Positions 33,298 through 44,042 of a stretch of 64,000 nt of DNA are shown here, piece by piece (position 1 is the first letter of the stretch; each line of letters opens with the position of its first letter). Both the position numbers and the translations under genes were made by a program. The stretch covers positions 36,446,203-36,510,202 of the forward strand of contig NC_133655.1 in the NCBI RefSeq assembly GCF_009905375.1. Reading direction: 5' to 3'. The notes under the pieces were generated by a model that did no database searches, was not told where the DNA came from, and saw only the letters and a list, made by a program, of their open reading frames with translations. This stretch comes from Apium graveolens. Its lineage: Eukaryota > Streptophyta > Magnoliopsida > Apiales > Apiaceae.

Positions 33298-35423
33298 ATA
33301 AGGGTTTCAAGCACATAAACGTAACAGAAATGATGTAAAATTAAATTAAAATCATAATAAAATTAAAACCCTACGCAGGATCCATGCGAAAATAGATATT
33401 TAATTCGTAGTAAGAATCTTTACCTTAAAGAAGCTTTTAGAGTTCATTAATGGAGGATTAATGGAGTTCCAAACTGTTATGGATTAAAAACTAAGATATA
33501 TAATTGTTGTATTTATTACTAAGGAATGTGAGTTTCGAGGCTCGACTTGACTGCTCTTGTGTCTCGTGACTCGATCTGCCTTAACAAGATGTCTACGTAC
33601 CTTGCTGATTGCCAAGGATCAAGTCAAAAAATATAGTTCTGATTTGTGCGGTGAGGCCCCTTATATAGATGTTGGGAGTCCTTGAATTGGACTTGGTATA
33701 GGAGACTTGGTGGTCAAGTCTCTGAATTAGAGTAGGAAGTTGATTCTTTATCCCATGAGGTTCCTTGGAGGCCAATCTCCAAGGATTTATGTCCTTATTG
33801 GGACTTTTCTCAACAGCTGATTTTTCCCTTATTAATTAATTACGAAATTAATTAATAATTAGGGTTTTGGGCCTTCTTTGTTCCATCAGGCCTGATCTGG
33901 TCCATCTGGCCTGATCAATGTGTTAACCTTTTTGGTCTGAATATCATAAATCTTCTTATTGGGCCTTGCAGCACAAATCTTGTGTAATTAATACAACATT
34001 AACTACGTAATCATGATTTATTTATTCCCTATCACAAACCTTGTTGAATCACCACGTATCCCGCTCTCGCGATCTACTCTCTACGTTATCCACACGAACG
34101 CTTTTCTTGAAAGATTGATGTGTACTAGCACCCGAAAACTTCATCTCTACCTCTCTTCCTCTTTCTCCTTGAACGGCTAGGGTTTTGTAAAATCATGTAT
34201 CCTTATTTTTTTATATATAAATGAGCCCCCAAAGAGTTTATATAGAGAGAAGAATGAGTTTTCTAATTATAATTATTACTAATCTGAAATTCTATTATTT
34301 AATTAAGTCACACTTAATTAATTAATAACTTATTTCGGAATTAGTTTAAGTAATTTCTCTATTTTATTTATTTAATTAATTAAGTCATACTTAACTAATA
34401 TCATAAATAAAATAAATTACTTATTTAATTTAAATTCATAATTTAAATTATTTTTCTTTCAAGCGTTCTTTGTGTGTGACCTTGTAGGTTATTATTACGT
34501 TGGCAATAATTTTAATATCTCATATTAAAATTATAAATAATGAGCGGCATCTAGTAATACATCATTGTTACCCAAGTAATAATAATTAAACTGGTGATTC
34601 AATTAAACCTTTCGTGATAATGTACAATATAATATAAAGTTATAAACTCTTTAACCAAATATTATAGATTAAAATAGAGGCATGTAATGTGTCATCCTCA
34701 TCATAGTTTAATCCCAATTTTCCTGATCAATGAATAGACTATCATATCATATCAATATTTGAGCGTGGTCACGCGTTTCATAGTTTAGCTCACACAAGAG
34801 GTCAATAATATAACTCCTAAAATAGGAGAGTTAAATCTCATCTAGATCATTCACATTTCTCATACGATTCATAATATACCTGAAATACACTTTTATCATT
34901 ACCCGGTCAAATGTAACTTTTATTGTAACCAAAGTACATTAATTCTCGTATAAAAATATAATGATTTCAAGTCTAAGGACCATTACATCATTATCACATT
35001 GAGAATTACTTATGACAGAACAGACATGCAAAATCTCACATTCGGTCTTATCCAGCACCATGTCATTTACATCTGCCTGTGTTTTTACTTTAATATCACT
35101 ATACCTATGATCAATGAGATGTGATCATCAGTCAACAAACACACCAGTCTTAATGCATTATTATTGTCCCTTAATAATAATACTCGACTAGGGACCTTTA
35201 GGAATATTGATACTATTCTCATAATCTTATTTCTAAGTCACGTACTTAGAGATATATAATTCTTATCATATTCTCAGCACATTTATTAATCTAACATTTG
35301 TATCGCAGTAAATTAAGATATAATAAATTATAAAGGGAATAATCGATAAAACATAAACATTAATAATCCAAATATTTTAAATTAAAACATCATAGTGTTG
35401 TCTCTAGGGCACATACACTGGCA
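33298..35423 (-). mobile_element. Solo LTR 'E' of a copia-type element
   Basis: This 2126-bp block is flanked by TGAGA (33293-33297 and 35424-35428). The same site without the block exists at 42-46. On the minus strand it starts TGCCAGTGTATGTGCCC. Its last 150 bases (GAATTAAATATCTATTTTCG, GCATGGATCC, ACGTTTATGTGCTTGAAACC) resemble the end of the D LTRs. No coding sequence or internal region is present, so it is a solo LTR. Confidence 0.8.
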
Positions 35424-35428
35424 TGAGA

Positions 35429-36016
35429 GAGTAGGTATTTCGACCCGGACATGTTTGGGATGCAATATTATTATTATAACTGAATAATTCTGTTATTATA
35501 ATAAATATTTTATTTTGATAATTTTCTTTATTATTATTTAATTATAGATTATTTAATCCTTTTTATTGTAATTGAAAATAAAGTGTATTATAATAAAATC
35601 ATATATTTATCTTTTCTTCCTCTACTTTACCCCAGGTTAGTCAAATTTGGTGACTTATGATCCTCTAATAATTGCAAGTCCAATGCATTTTTTGGTGTCA
35701 ATTTTAGAAATTAAAATAAAATATGAGAAAGTTGAACTCCAAAAATTTCTATATAAACGCATCATTGCCACATATTATCAATGCAAATCGATTAGGTTTA
35801 AATGAAACTTACGAAAGAGATATATAAAAATATTCTGAGAACTATCAATATCAAGTGTATAGGATTCATATGAATCTACTGTAGGCAAAAATACAGCAGA
35901 TTGATAAGCAAATTCCTGAGATTCAGACAAAATATGATATGAGAAATGGTGTTCATGAAAATAGACATCCCTAAAAATAATAATCTTCTTGGTGACTAAA
36001 TCTAAAACTTTATAAG
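35429..36016 (-). repeat. Dispersed repeat copy 2 with copia integrase remnant
   Basis: This segment is a direct copy of 47-640. The minus strand from 36016 to about 35850 reads the post-core integrase sequence TYKVLDLVTKKIIIFRDV and further, better preserved than in copy 1. It ends abruptly at 36016, where an LTR-like sequence begins. Confidence 0.7.
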
Positions 36017-38582
36017 TTTTAGTGTAAGAACCGGGAAATTACGACTATTTTGTGCAATATTAAAAGAGTATTATGTGATTTATGATATTATAAATTATGA
36101 TTGATCAGAAAATACTAGATGTTATGTGTCATATATATGTAGTGTGGTTTGGGATATTTTTGGCTATTTTATTATGTGTTAAATAAATTTATATTAAATA
36201 TTATGTTATCGAGAATCAATTTTAATAATCGTTATTGCATATAGGGCGTTTGGCCTTATTCTGGGTAATACGGTACTTACCATATTGATTTTCGGAACAT
36301 TTAATTAATTTAGAATATATTTCATTTCGTTAAAAATGATTTTTTCGGAACCCTACCGGGACGTCAAAACCCACAAAAATCTTATTTTTATTTTTATAAA
36401 ATTGTGGGACTATCAAATATTAAATATTCTTACATATTTGTATTATTCGTAATTTTTGAAAAATTTTGACAATTTTTTTTGTATTTATTGGGTTAAAAAA
36501 ATTTCCCCATAATTATTAATTTTGGGCTAATTATTTTTATTAAATGATATAATTAGGCCCCAAATTATTTTAGGGGTATTTTTGGTGCAAGTATAAATAG
36601 ATTTTTATTTATTAATAATTAATATTAAAATCATATTTTTATTTTATTTTTCCAAAAAATAGAAAAATTCTCTATAATTCGTTCTTCGTGTTCTTGAGAA
36701 TCAAACTCAAATTTCAAGATGATTCTGAGCTCCAAATCTCATGTATGAGTAACCAAATTCAAGGTCTTGGAGAGTACCACCAATATCTGCCATCAAATCG
36801 TTTCAACGATTGGTAATTTTTCAATTCGATTTCTAGGGTTCTTGCCTTGAATTGGGGATTTCTGATTTGATGATTTTTGGCTTGTTTTGATGCCATGAAT
36901 AGATTCATATGATCATTTACAATCGATTCAAACTATTGTTTTACTCGTTCTATTACTAAATAGATTAAATTGAGTTCATGAGTTTGCCCAGACTTTTAAT
37001 TCATTTTCCTGAATTTGTTTGTGATTTTCTCCTCGTTTTGATTTCTGGGTTAAGTTGTGTATATCATAAGCTTCGATTTGACACCTAGAATGTTAATTTT
37101 CATTTAGAAATGAACGAATTGATCATTTAGTCGGAGTTACCGCCGGTGAGCTTCGATTCTTGACCGGAATCGGAGATTTGATCGTCATTGACTGATATTG
37201 TAGATTGGACTGAGTTTCTGGGATTATGTTGTATTGTTTGGGAGTAGAGATGCACAAAAGGGCCATCGGGCCGGGCTTTGACCGGGCCTTAAAAAGCCCG
37301 GGCTTTGACCGAGCCGGGCTTTTCGGGCTTTGACTTTGACCGGGCCTGACCGGGCCGGGCCGGGCTTTCCGAAAATGTCAGAGCCCGGTTGGGCCCTCGA
37401 GGCGGGCCTAACCGGGCTTTTTTTGGGCCAGATGGGCTCAGGCTGGGCTTTTTTCTAATTTAAATAGGATCGAGTTTTATTAGAGATTCCGAAGACTACA
37501 TATGTTAGCAAACTAGATCATCGTAAAAATGTATTAGTTTACATGAAATAATATGTTTTATCAATGTTATCCAAATATATGTAGTGTACTTACTATATTT
37601 CTTCTTTCATCATTTATGCAATGAAGAATGAAGTATATAAATAATATTATTAAGCACAAATATGTAAATATATACGTGTTTAAAGTATTATTTATATTTA
37701 TAGTAAATATGAATTCATAAATATATAAGAAAATATATTAGAATAATCAGATTCTAACCGGGCTTTTTCGGGCTTTGAATAGGGTCGGGCTGGGCCGAAG
37801 TCCGGGCTTTTAACCGTGCCAGGCTTTGCCTAAAAATATAGGGCTCGTCGAGGCCCTAAGCCCGATCCGGGACCGAGCCGGGCTTGACCGAGCTTTGACC
37901 GGATCGGTTCGGGCCAGATTTTCGGGCCCGGACTTTTTGTGCATCTTTATTTGGGACTGAAAACCCTGAAAGCGAAGCTGTTTTGGGCTATAATTGGACT
38001 CGCCGGAGTTCGGCGAACCCGCCGGAAACTGGTTCGTTCCCATAATCCGGCAGGCATTCAAGCCCGACACGGCAAGTTCTTCAGGACCCGTTTTCTAACC
38101 CAATCTCAACCCGGGTTCGATCCTGCTGTGTCCAAATTGAATTCTGAAAAACTGTTTCTGAATTTTTGTTTTTAAAATAATTCAAAATCATTTTCAAATT
38201 CTACAAATTGGTTTTGAATTCAATATTAATTTAGTTAATTATTTAAAATAATTAAATAAATTATTTTAATTCCATAAAATTATTTTCTTTATTATTTTCA
38301 AAAATCTAAATTTGATTTAATTATTTATAATTTATTTTAATTATTTATTTATGGATTTAATTAATTAATTTTATCTATAAATAATTAACTAAAATGTAAG
38401 TATTTATAATTAAGCCAAATAATGATTTAAAAGTCATTTTTAGCTTCTAAAAATTATATAAAGGTATTTAAAATTGAATTAATATTATTATTAATTGAAT
38501 TATTCTTATTCTATTCGTAATAAATAGACCGTTCGTCCGTTTAATACGAAACGAACGCGTCTAGACTTAAAAAAATATTATG
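36017..38582 (+). repeat. LTR-like block of an unidentified retroelement
   Basis: The block starts TGTAAGAACCGGG directly after the integrase remnant. A TATAAATA box at 36592-36599 is followed by a transcribed-leader-like region. No pol gene or PBS was found, so it may be a solo or partial LTR, perhaps of Ty3/gypsy type. A hAT element (37245-37949) splits it. The Sirevirus A' LTR begins at 38583. The right end is not defined. Confidence 0.4.
37245..37949. mobile_element. Non-autonomous hAT element, GC-rich
   Basis: The element is 705 bp, with terminal inverted repeats TAGAGATGCACAAAA and TTTTGTGCATCTTTA. The 8-bp target duplication is TTTGGGAG (37237-37244) and TTTGGGAC (37950-37957), with one mismatch. 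Both subterminal regions hold many GGGCCGGGC and CGGGCTTTGACCG blocks in inverted orientation around an AT-rich centre. It has no transposase, so it would depend on one supplied in trans. Confidence 0.88.
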
Positions 38583-40479
38583 TGTTGTGCAAGACATGCC
38601 TGTATAATAACCAGACTAAGTCACATTGGCAATCCTAAGATTTAGTTGGTTGATAATCAACTTTGTATTTTGTATTGTATTACTTGAGTCTGTAAAATGG
38701 TTAGAAGATTATACTGGAGTATTTTTCTGTAAACAGATTCAAACTAAAGAATAAACTCTGGAAAAAGATCAAGCCATTATCATGCCTCAGAGAAAAGTCA
38801 AGAAGCTTGGAGTTGAATAAACTGTTTTATGAAAAATGTTCTAAGTCAAGATATCGACAAGTCACATATCAAGCAATATAGAGAAGTCATTCGAGAACTC
38901 CTGAATGACTTATCGAGAAGTCCAAAATGGCTTATATAGGGCTATACGAACTTAGATGTTCTTTAAGCTCGTCCAGTTCGTTCGAGTTCGAGCTTGATAA
39001 ACTCGTTTGATAAGCTTATTGAACTCGAATTCGAACAATATTTTTTATCTGATAATCTTAATGAACCGAACTGAACTTTTAAGGTGTTCGACTTGAATTC
39101 GGTTCGTGTTCGGTTCGAGTTCGGTTCGTTCGTTAATCTCAAGTTCGGTTCGAAAAAAATGGTATATTTATAATATTATATGTATATATAATATATGTAT
39201 TATTAATAATATATATTAAATATATTTTATAATTATTTCAAATAAATATTTTATTTATGAAAAAAATATATAATTAATAGTTTGATATAATTTTTTACTT
39301 AAAATAATATTTAATTTTTTTTTAAATACTGTTGATATTCGCGAACAGTTCGTGTTGTTCATGTTCGGTTCGGTTCGATATGTTCGCAAACAGTTCGTGT
39401 TCGATTCGAATATTACCGAACTCGAGTTCGGCCAAGAAATTTTGTCCGATAAGCTTATCGAACAGTGTTCAGTTCGTTAAGATTTTGTCCGAGTTCGTTA
39501 AAATTTGGTCCGAGTTCGGTTCGTTTACAGCTCTAGGCTTATAGAGAAGTCTCATAGATATTGACAAGTCAAACGAAGATGTGAAGATTGGAGATATTGA
39601 CAAGTCATTTCTGGATGTAGAGAAGTCATAGATATCGACAAGTCAAATGAAGATATGAAGATTGGAGATATCGATAAGTCAATTTCTCATTAGAGATCTC
39701 AGAGATAACGACAAGTCAAAATGTATATAAAGATCTCTAAGATATCGACAAATCAATTCTACATGTAGATATCTCAGACATATCGACAAGTTATTTATCA
39801 TGCAAAGATCAAGAGACCTCGACAAGTCAAATATACATATAAAGAACTCAGAGATCTCGATAAGTCATTATACTTATCTAGATGTCACTTCTCTATTGAA
39901 CAAATTGGAGATCTCGATATGCCTCTCAAGTATGCAAACAAATTCAAGATTCAATATTATCAGTCAACAAACGATCTATCAATTAGACTGAAAATTCTAC
40001 AAATTAGCTGAAGAGAATACAAGATCAAGGGCCAAGATTAACTAGACAAAGGATGGTCACAGACCTGCAAGATTCTGCACAGATTTTCTAAGCTAGAAAT
40101 GTAAATAGAAAAAGGTTACTTTAGAAAAGAGTTTAGTTTAGTATATTTTAGTGCAAGCTTTGTAAACCCGTGATGCTAGTGTATAAAGCATGCATCGGTC
40201 CTTAGTTTAGTGGTAACAAAAAGATTCATATTTTCTTGTATTATCTCAAGGAAGAAGCTGAGTTCTTATATTTTTTAAGAACACAAAATATGTAGCAAGA
40301 CACACTTAATTAATATAAATTAAGTGAGTTTTGAAATATTATGCTTGTGATTTTATTTCTGTTGAACAGAATATCTTTACAAATTGTAAACTGCTTTGTT
40401 CACACAATATTCAAACTTTAAAAAGGCTAAAGATCCATAAAACACATTCACCCTCCTGTGTTGTACTCAATAGCTAACA
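38583..40479 (+). repeat. 5' LTR of Sirevirus A'
   Basis: This LTR starts TGTTGTGCAAGACATGCC and ends GCTAACA, homologous to the LTRs of A. Without the hAT insertion it is about 1290 bp. It keeps several ATATCGACAAGTCA units (38850-38930 and 39550-39930). It is followed by a mutated PBS (TGGAATCATAGC, 40482-40493). Confidence 0.85.
38937..39535. mobile_element. Non-autonomous hAT element in the A' LTR
   Basis: The element is 599 bp with terminal repeats TAGGGCTATACGAAC and GTTCGTTTACAGCTCTA. It is flanked by a perfect 8-bp target duplication GGCTTATA (38929-38936 and 39536-39543). Subterminal regions are packed with GTTCGGTTCG and GAGTTCG repeats. No coding sequence. Confidence 0.92.
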
Positions 40480-40481
40480 AG

Positions 40482-40611
40482 TGGAATCATAGCAAAATCT
40501 GAAAATAAACAGATCAAGATCTTGGAAGTAAGAGTGCACAAAAGATAAGCATTATCAGGATACCAGCCTTTGATAAAATTAACTATACACTTTGGAAAAA
40601 AATGATGTTAT
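40482..40611 (+). pseudogene. gag: Sirevirus A' PBS and gag start
   Basis: After the mutated PBS, the gag opening reads IPAFDKINYTLWKK. The sequence then switches at about 40610 into ORF3 of a family C element. The missing A' gag resumes at 42741, so the joint marks a deletion that took out part of A' and most of C1. Confidence 0.7.
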
Positions 40612-41942
40612 CAAGAAAAGCTGAAATCACAAGTCATAGGACAAGTTCTGATACTGGAAAAAGAATCACTTCTGCTACTGGTAAAAGGATAAGTTCTGAT
40701 GAACTTTTAGATCTTGATGAAGAAATGTCAAGACAGTTATTTCTTCAAGAAAATCCAGGAATGGACTTGAAGAGTCTAATGGAAGAAGAAGCCAGACTTA
40801 AATCAGAAAAAGTCACATCTAAATCTGAAGCTTCTGGTAAAAAGACAGTTCCTAAACTCAAGGGCATTGTGATAAAAGAAAGGACAAGTTCTGAAGTAAC
40901 CATGGCTAAATCACAACTACAGATAGATCCAAGGTCCAAGGGCAAAGAGAAAGTTGGTGAACCTATCAAGGTTTATGTGCCTCCTATGAATGAAGAAATT
41001 ACTGATGAAGATGCAGATCTTGCTCTGACTTCAAGAAAAGTTTTTAAGACAACCTCTGACATGGCTCAAGTTGTTCCGAGTCAAGAGATAGTAAGTTCTG
41101 ATATTTCAAAGAAGCAAGTAACCTCTGACATAGCTCAAGTTAACTTGATATCAGAAGATAAATCAAAGACACTCCTACCAGGATTCACTAAAGCAAAATA
41201 GACTCAACCTTTGAAGACTGCTGCAAGTGGTTTTGAAGCAAGAGTGGTTACTGGAAAGGAAGCAAGAGATAAAACTGGATTGGGAAGTGCTGATGAAAGA
41301 AGAATACAGAACACTACCAATGATCCAACTTCCTTAAGTGAACCAGGTATTGGAGCAACTCCTGAGAGATTGAATCAACTGGAATCAGTACAAATGGTTT
41401 ACCATACCTACTTGAAAGAACACATCTTGTTGTACTTCATGACAGATGGTAGGGTTTATCATATAAGGGAAAATGCCATTCCATTGAAGTATTTTGAAGA
41501 ACTGGAGCATGTATTATTCTTACTTCAAGTGAATGACTCAATAACAGAAAGTGCTGCAAACTATTTGAAGAATCAGATTCAGAGACAGAAAAGACTTTAT
41601 TCTGTTAAGTCTGACAGCACATATCTTCCAAAGTACAGAGATCACAAGGATGATATAGTTGAAATGAAGCCCAACACTGCTAAGATTATAACTACCTTTC
41701 TAGGTTACAGGGATGTGGAATTCAATCTTGAGTCTGATAAGGCATATTTGATCAGAATGGATCAGGATATAAGAAAAGCTAGAATTAATGATCTCAGGGC
41801 TGCAATCTTTCAAATTGGTGAAGATACTGCAGAACTAAAAGATGCTAAAAGGAGTATGATTGATGAACTCAGATATGCTGAGAGATGTTTGTTGAAGAAC
41901 TATCTCAGAACAACTCCTGACATCAGAGAGATCAGAAGATGA
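40612..41942 (+). pseudogene. Sirevirus C1 ORF3, C-terminal part
   Basis: This is homologous to 62760-63810 of C2. It begins in a Ser/Lys-rich part (TSSDTGKR repeats, LDLDEE), then carries repeated TSDMAQVV and TSDIAQV units. A globular C-terminal domain follows: LNQLESVQMVYHTYLKEHIL, DGRVYHIREN, IPLKYFEELEHVLFLLQV, and a final helical stretch to 41942. One stop lies at 41201. This copy shows the natural end of the C-family ORF3, about 200 bp before the polypurine tract. Function unknown. Confidence 0.75.
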
Positions 41943-42134
41943 AGCCAGGTCAAGATCTACAACTGCTTAAATTCTGATATGAATACAGACTGAAGTTGTT
42001 ATCAGAAGTTAAAGACTGGTAAAGTTTTAAGGACTGTAAGTTGTAGTTATCTAGTCTAATTCTCATGCATTTGTACTTAATCTTTTTGACATCATCAAAT
42101 ATCTGTTAAACTTGTATATTATGCTAATTTACAA

Positions 42135-42146
42135 GTTGGGGGAGAT
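42135..42146 (+). other. Polypurine tract of Sirevirus C1
   Basis: The sequence GTTGGGGGAGAT is directly followed by the LTR start TGTTAGATA. Confidence 0.88.
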
Positions 42147-42740
42147 TGTTAGATATATTTGATAATGTCATGGCTAATATGATTTATGTTTAGTTTTCAG
42201 ATCTTACTTAAACAGGATAAATCAGTACTTACTGGAAGTCAGGACTTAAGAATATCAGTACTTATATTATCAGGAGATAATCATCAGAAGATGGATATCA
42301 GAACTTAAGTACTGAAGGACGTTCAGATAAGGAAATCAGCTGTTTAAAGGATAGAAGATCGAGACAAACATGAGAAGAGATATGCATGAAGAAGGAATTC
42401 TATGAAGAATAGAATACTTGGAAGAAAAGATATATGATTGATATATTTTAGGAAGCAGAATTATATTCCATATCAATTAGCGATTATCTTGTAACTGTGT
42501 AGTATATAAACACAGACATAGGGTTTACACTATAAGTGTTATCATATTCGAGGAGATTATTAATTATAACCCTAGCAGCTCTCGTGATATTTGTTCATCA
42601 CTGAGAGGTAACAGTTCCATATTGTAACAGAGTTTATTGTTTCAATAAAGTTTATTTTCTATTACTTGAGTTATTAAAGTTCGATTTGATTGTACTATAC
42701 ACTGTATTCACCCCCTCTACAGTGTGTGTGTGACCTAACA
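42147..42740 (+). repeat. 3' LTR of Sirevirus C1
   Basis: This 594-bp LTR begins TGTTAGATATATTTG and ends GACCTAACA. It contains GGATATCAGAACTTAAGT and related sites upstream of TATATAAA (42503-42510). It is followed directly by the continuation of the A' gag. Confidence 0.93.
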
Positions 42741-43391
42741 AAGAATGAGGTGAAACTGAAGTCTTTCAGGAATGCATCTCAGTTGGTTGGTCAGTACCAT
42801 GAGAAGAACAAACCATGTGCTAACATAGCTATTGGTTTAGACTATGATGCTTTGAACAGCAACAAGAAAATTGAAGGTAACAAAGGTAAAGCAATTGTAA
42901 ATCAAAATGTCCCAGTTATGCTGAAAAAGTTGAAGCACCTTTGTTCAAAGCATGTGAAGTCAATTTCAGTGAAGTTGAGTTGGTTATCAAGTAAGAGCTT
43001 GCAGATGAAGACAATGAGAAGAAATGCACAGAAACAACTCCAACTTTAAAAACTGAAAAGAAGCCCATGGTGGATCAAGTTTCTAAGAAGCCAATCAAAA
43101 AAATCAAGACTGAGAATGCAGGAAGGAAAAAGAAGAACAGGAATAGGAAAATTAGAGTGAACAAAAATAAAAACTTTACATTTGCTATAGATGCTCCCAG
43201 GAAATAATGTCAGAACTGTGGCTCTATAAATCACCTAACTCATCTCTGCAAAAAGACTGTTAATGAGCCAAAAGTGGGAGCCTACAAATACAATGAAGCA
43301 AAGGCTGAAGATCCCTATTCTTTCTATGACAAATATGATTGCATTCCTTGCAACATGAAAGTAATGACAAGCTGTCATAGACTGAGAGTTA
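42741..43391 (+). pseudogene. gag: Sirevirus A' gag, C-terminal part
   Basis: This aligns with the gag of A (NEVKLKSFRNASQLVGQYHEKN, NIAIGLDYD). The frame is broken after about 42960. The knuckle region reads CQNCGSINHLTHLC after a TAA at about 43206. It ends DPYSFYDKYDC and SCHRLRV, where C2 is inserted at 43392. It shows what the A gag looked like across the inversion point. Confidence 0.8.
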
Positions 43392-43987
43392 TATTAGATA
43401 TATTTGATAATGTCATGTCTAATATGATTTGTGTTTAGTTTTCAGATCTTATTTAAACAGGACAAATCAGTACTTAACTGGAAATCAGCACTTATACTGA
43501 AGTCAGAACTTAAGTTGTCAGAACTTAAGTTATCAGGAGATATTTATCAGGAAAAATATCAGGACTTAAGGGGACTTTTAGATAAGGAAGGCGGCTGATT
43601 GAAAGGAAAGAAGATCAAGATAAACGCAAGAAGAGATATGCATGAAGAAGGAATTCTATGAAGAATAGAATACTTGGAAGAAAAGATAACTGACTGATAT
43701 ATTTTAGGAAGCAGAATTATATTCCATATCAATTAGAGATTATCTTGTAACTGTGTAGTATATAAACACAGACATAGGGTTTACACTATATGTGTTATCA
43801 TTATCGAGAATAATATTCATTGTAACCCTAGCAGCTCTCGTGATATTTGTTTATCACTGAGAAATGACAGTTCCATATTGTAACAGAGTTTAATAAAGTT
43901 TGTTTTCTGTTACTTGTGTTCTTTAATTCGATTTGATTATGCTAAACATTGTATTTAACCGCCTTCTATAGTGTGTGTGACCTAACA
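43392..43987 (+). repeat. 5' LTR of Sirevirus C2
   Basis: This 596-bp LTR has TA in place of the first TG. It contains five or six TCAGAACTTAAG and TCAGGACTTAAG sites between 43480 and 43575, then TATATAAA at 43759-43766, and ends GTGACCTAACA. Confidence 0.93.
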
Positions 43988-43989
43988 AG

Positions 43990-44001
43990 TGGTATCAGAG
44001 C
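43990..44001 (+). other. Primer-binding site of Sirevirus C2
   Basis: TGGTATCAGAGC lies two bases after the LTR, a perfect initiator tRNA-Met complement. Confidence 0.92.
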
Positions 44002-44042
44002 CTTCTGTTAACACACAAACAGTTTAAGATCCAAAATCAATC

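Noticed and set aside
37939..38175. 78-residue frame and the antisense 86-residue frame across the hAT right end
   Set aside because: They span the hAT junction and an LTR-like leader, with no similarity to a known family; chance frames in a locally GC-richer part.
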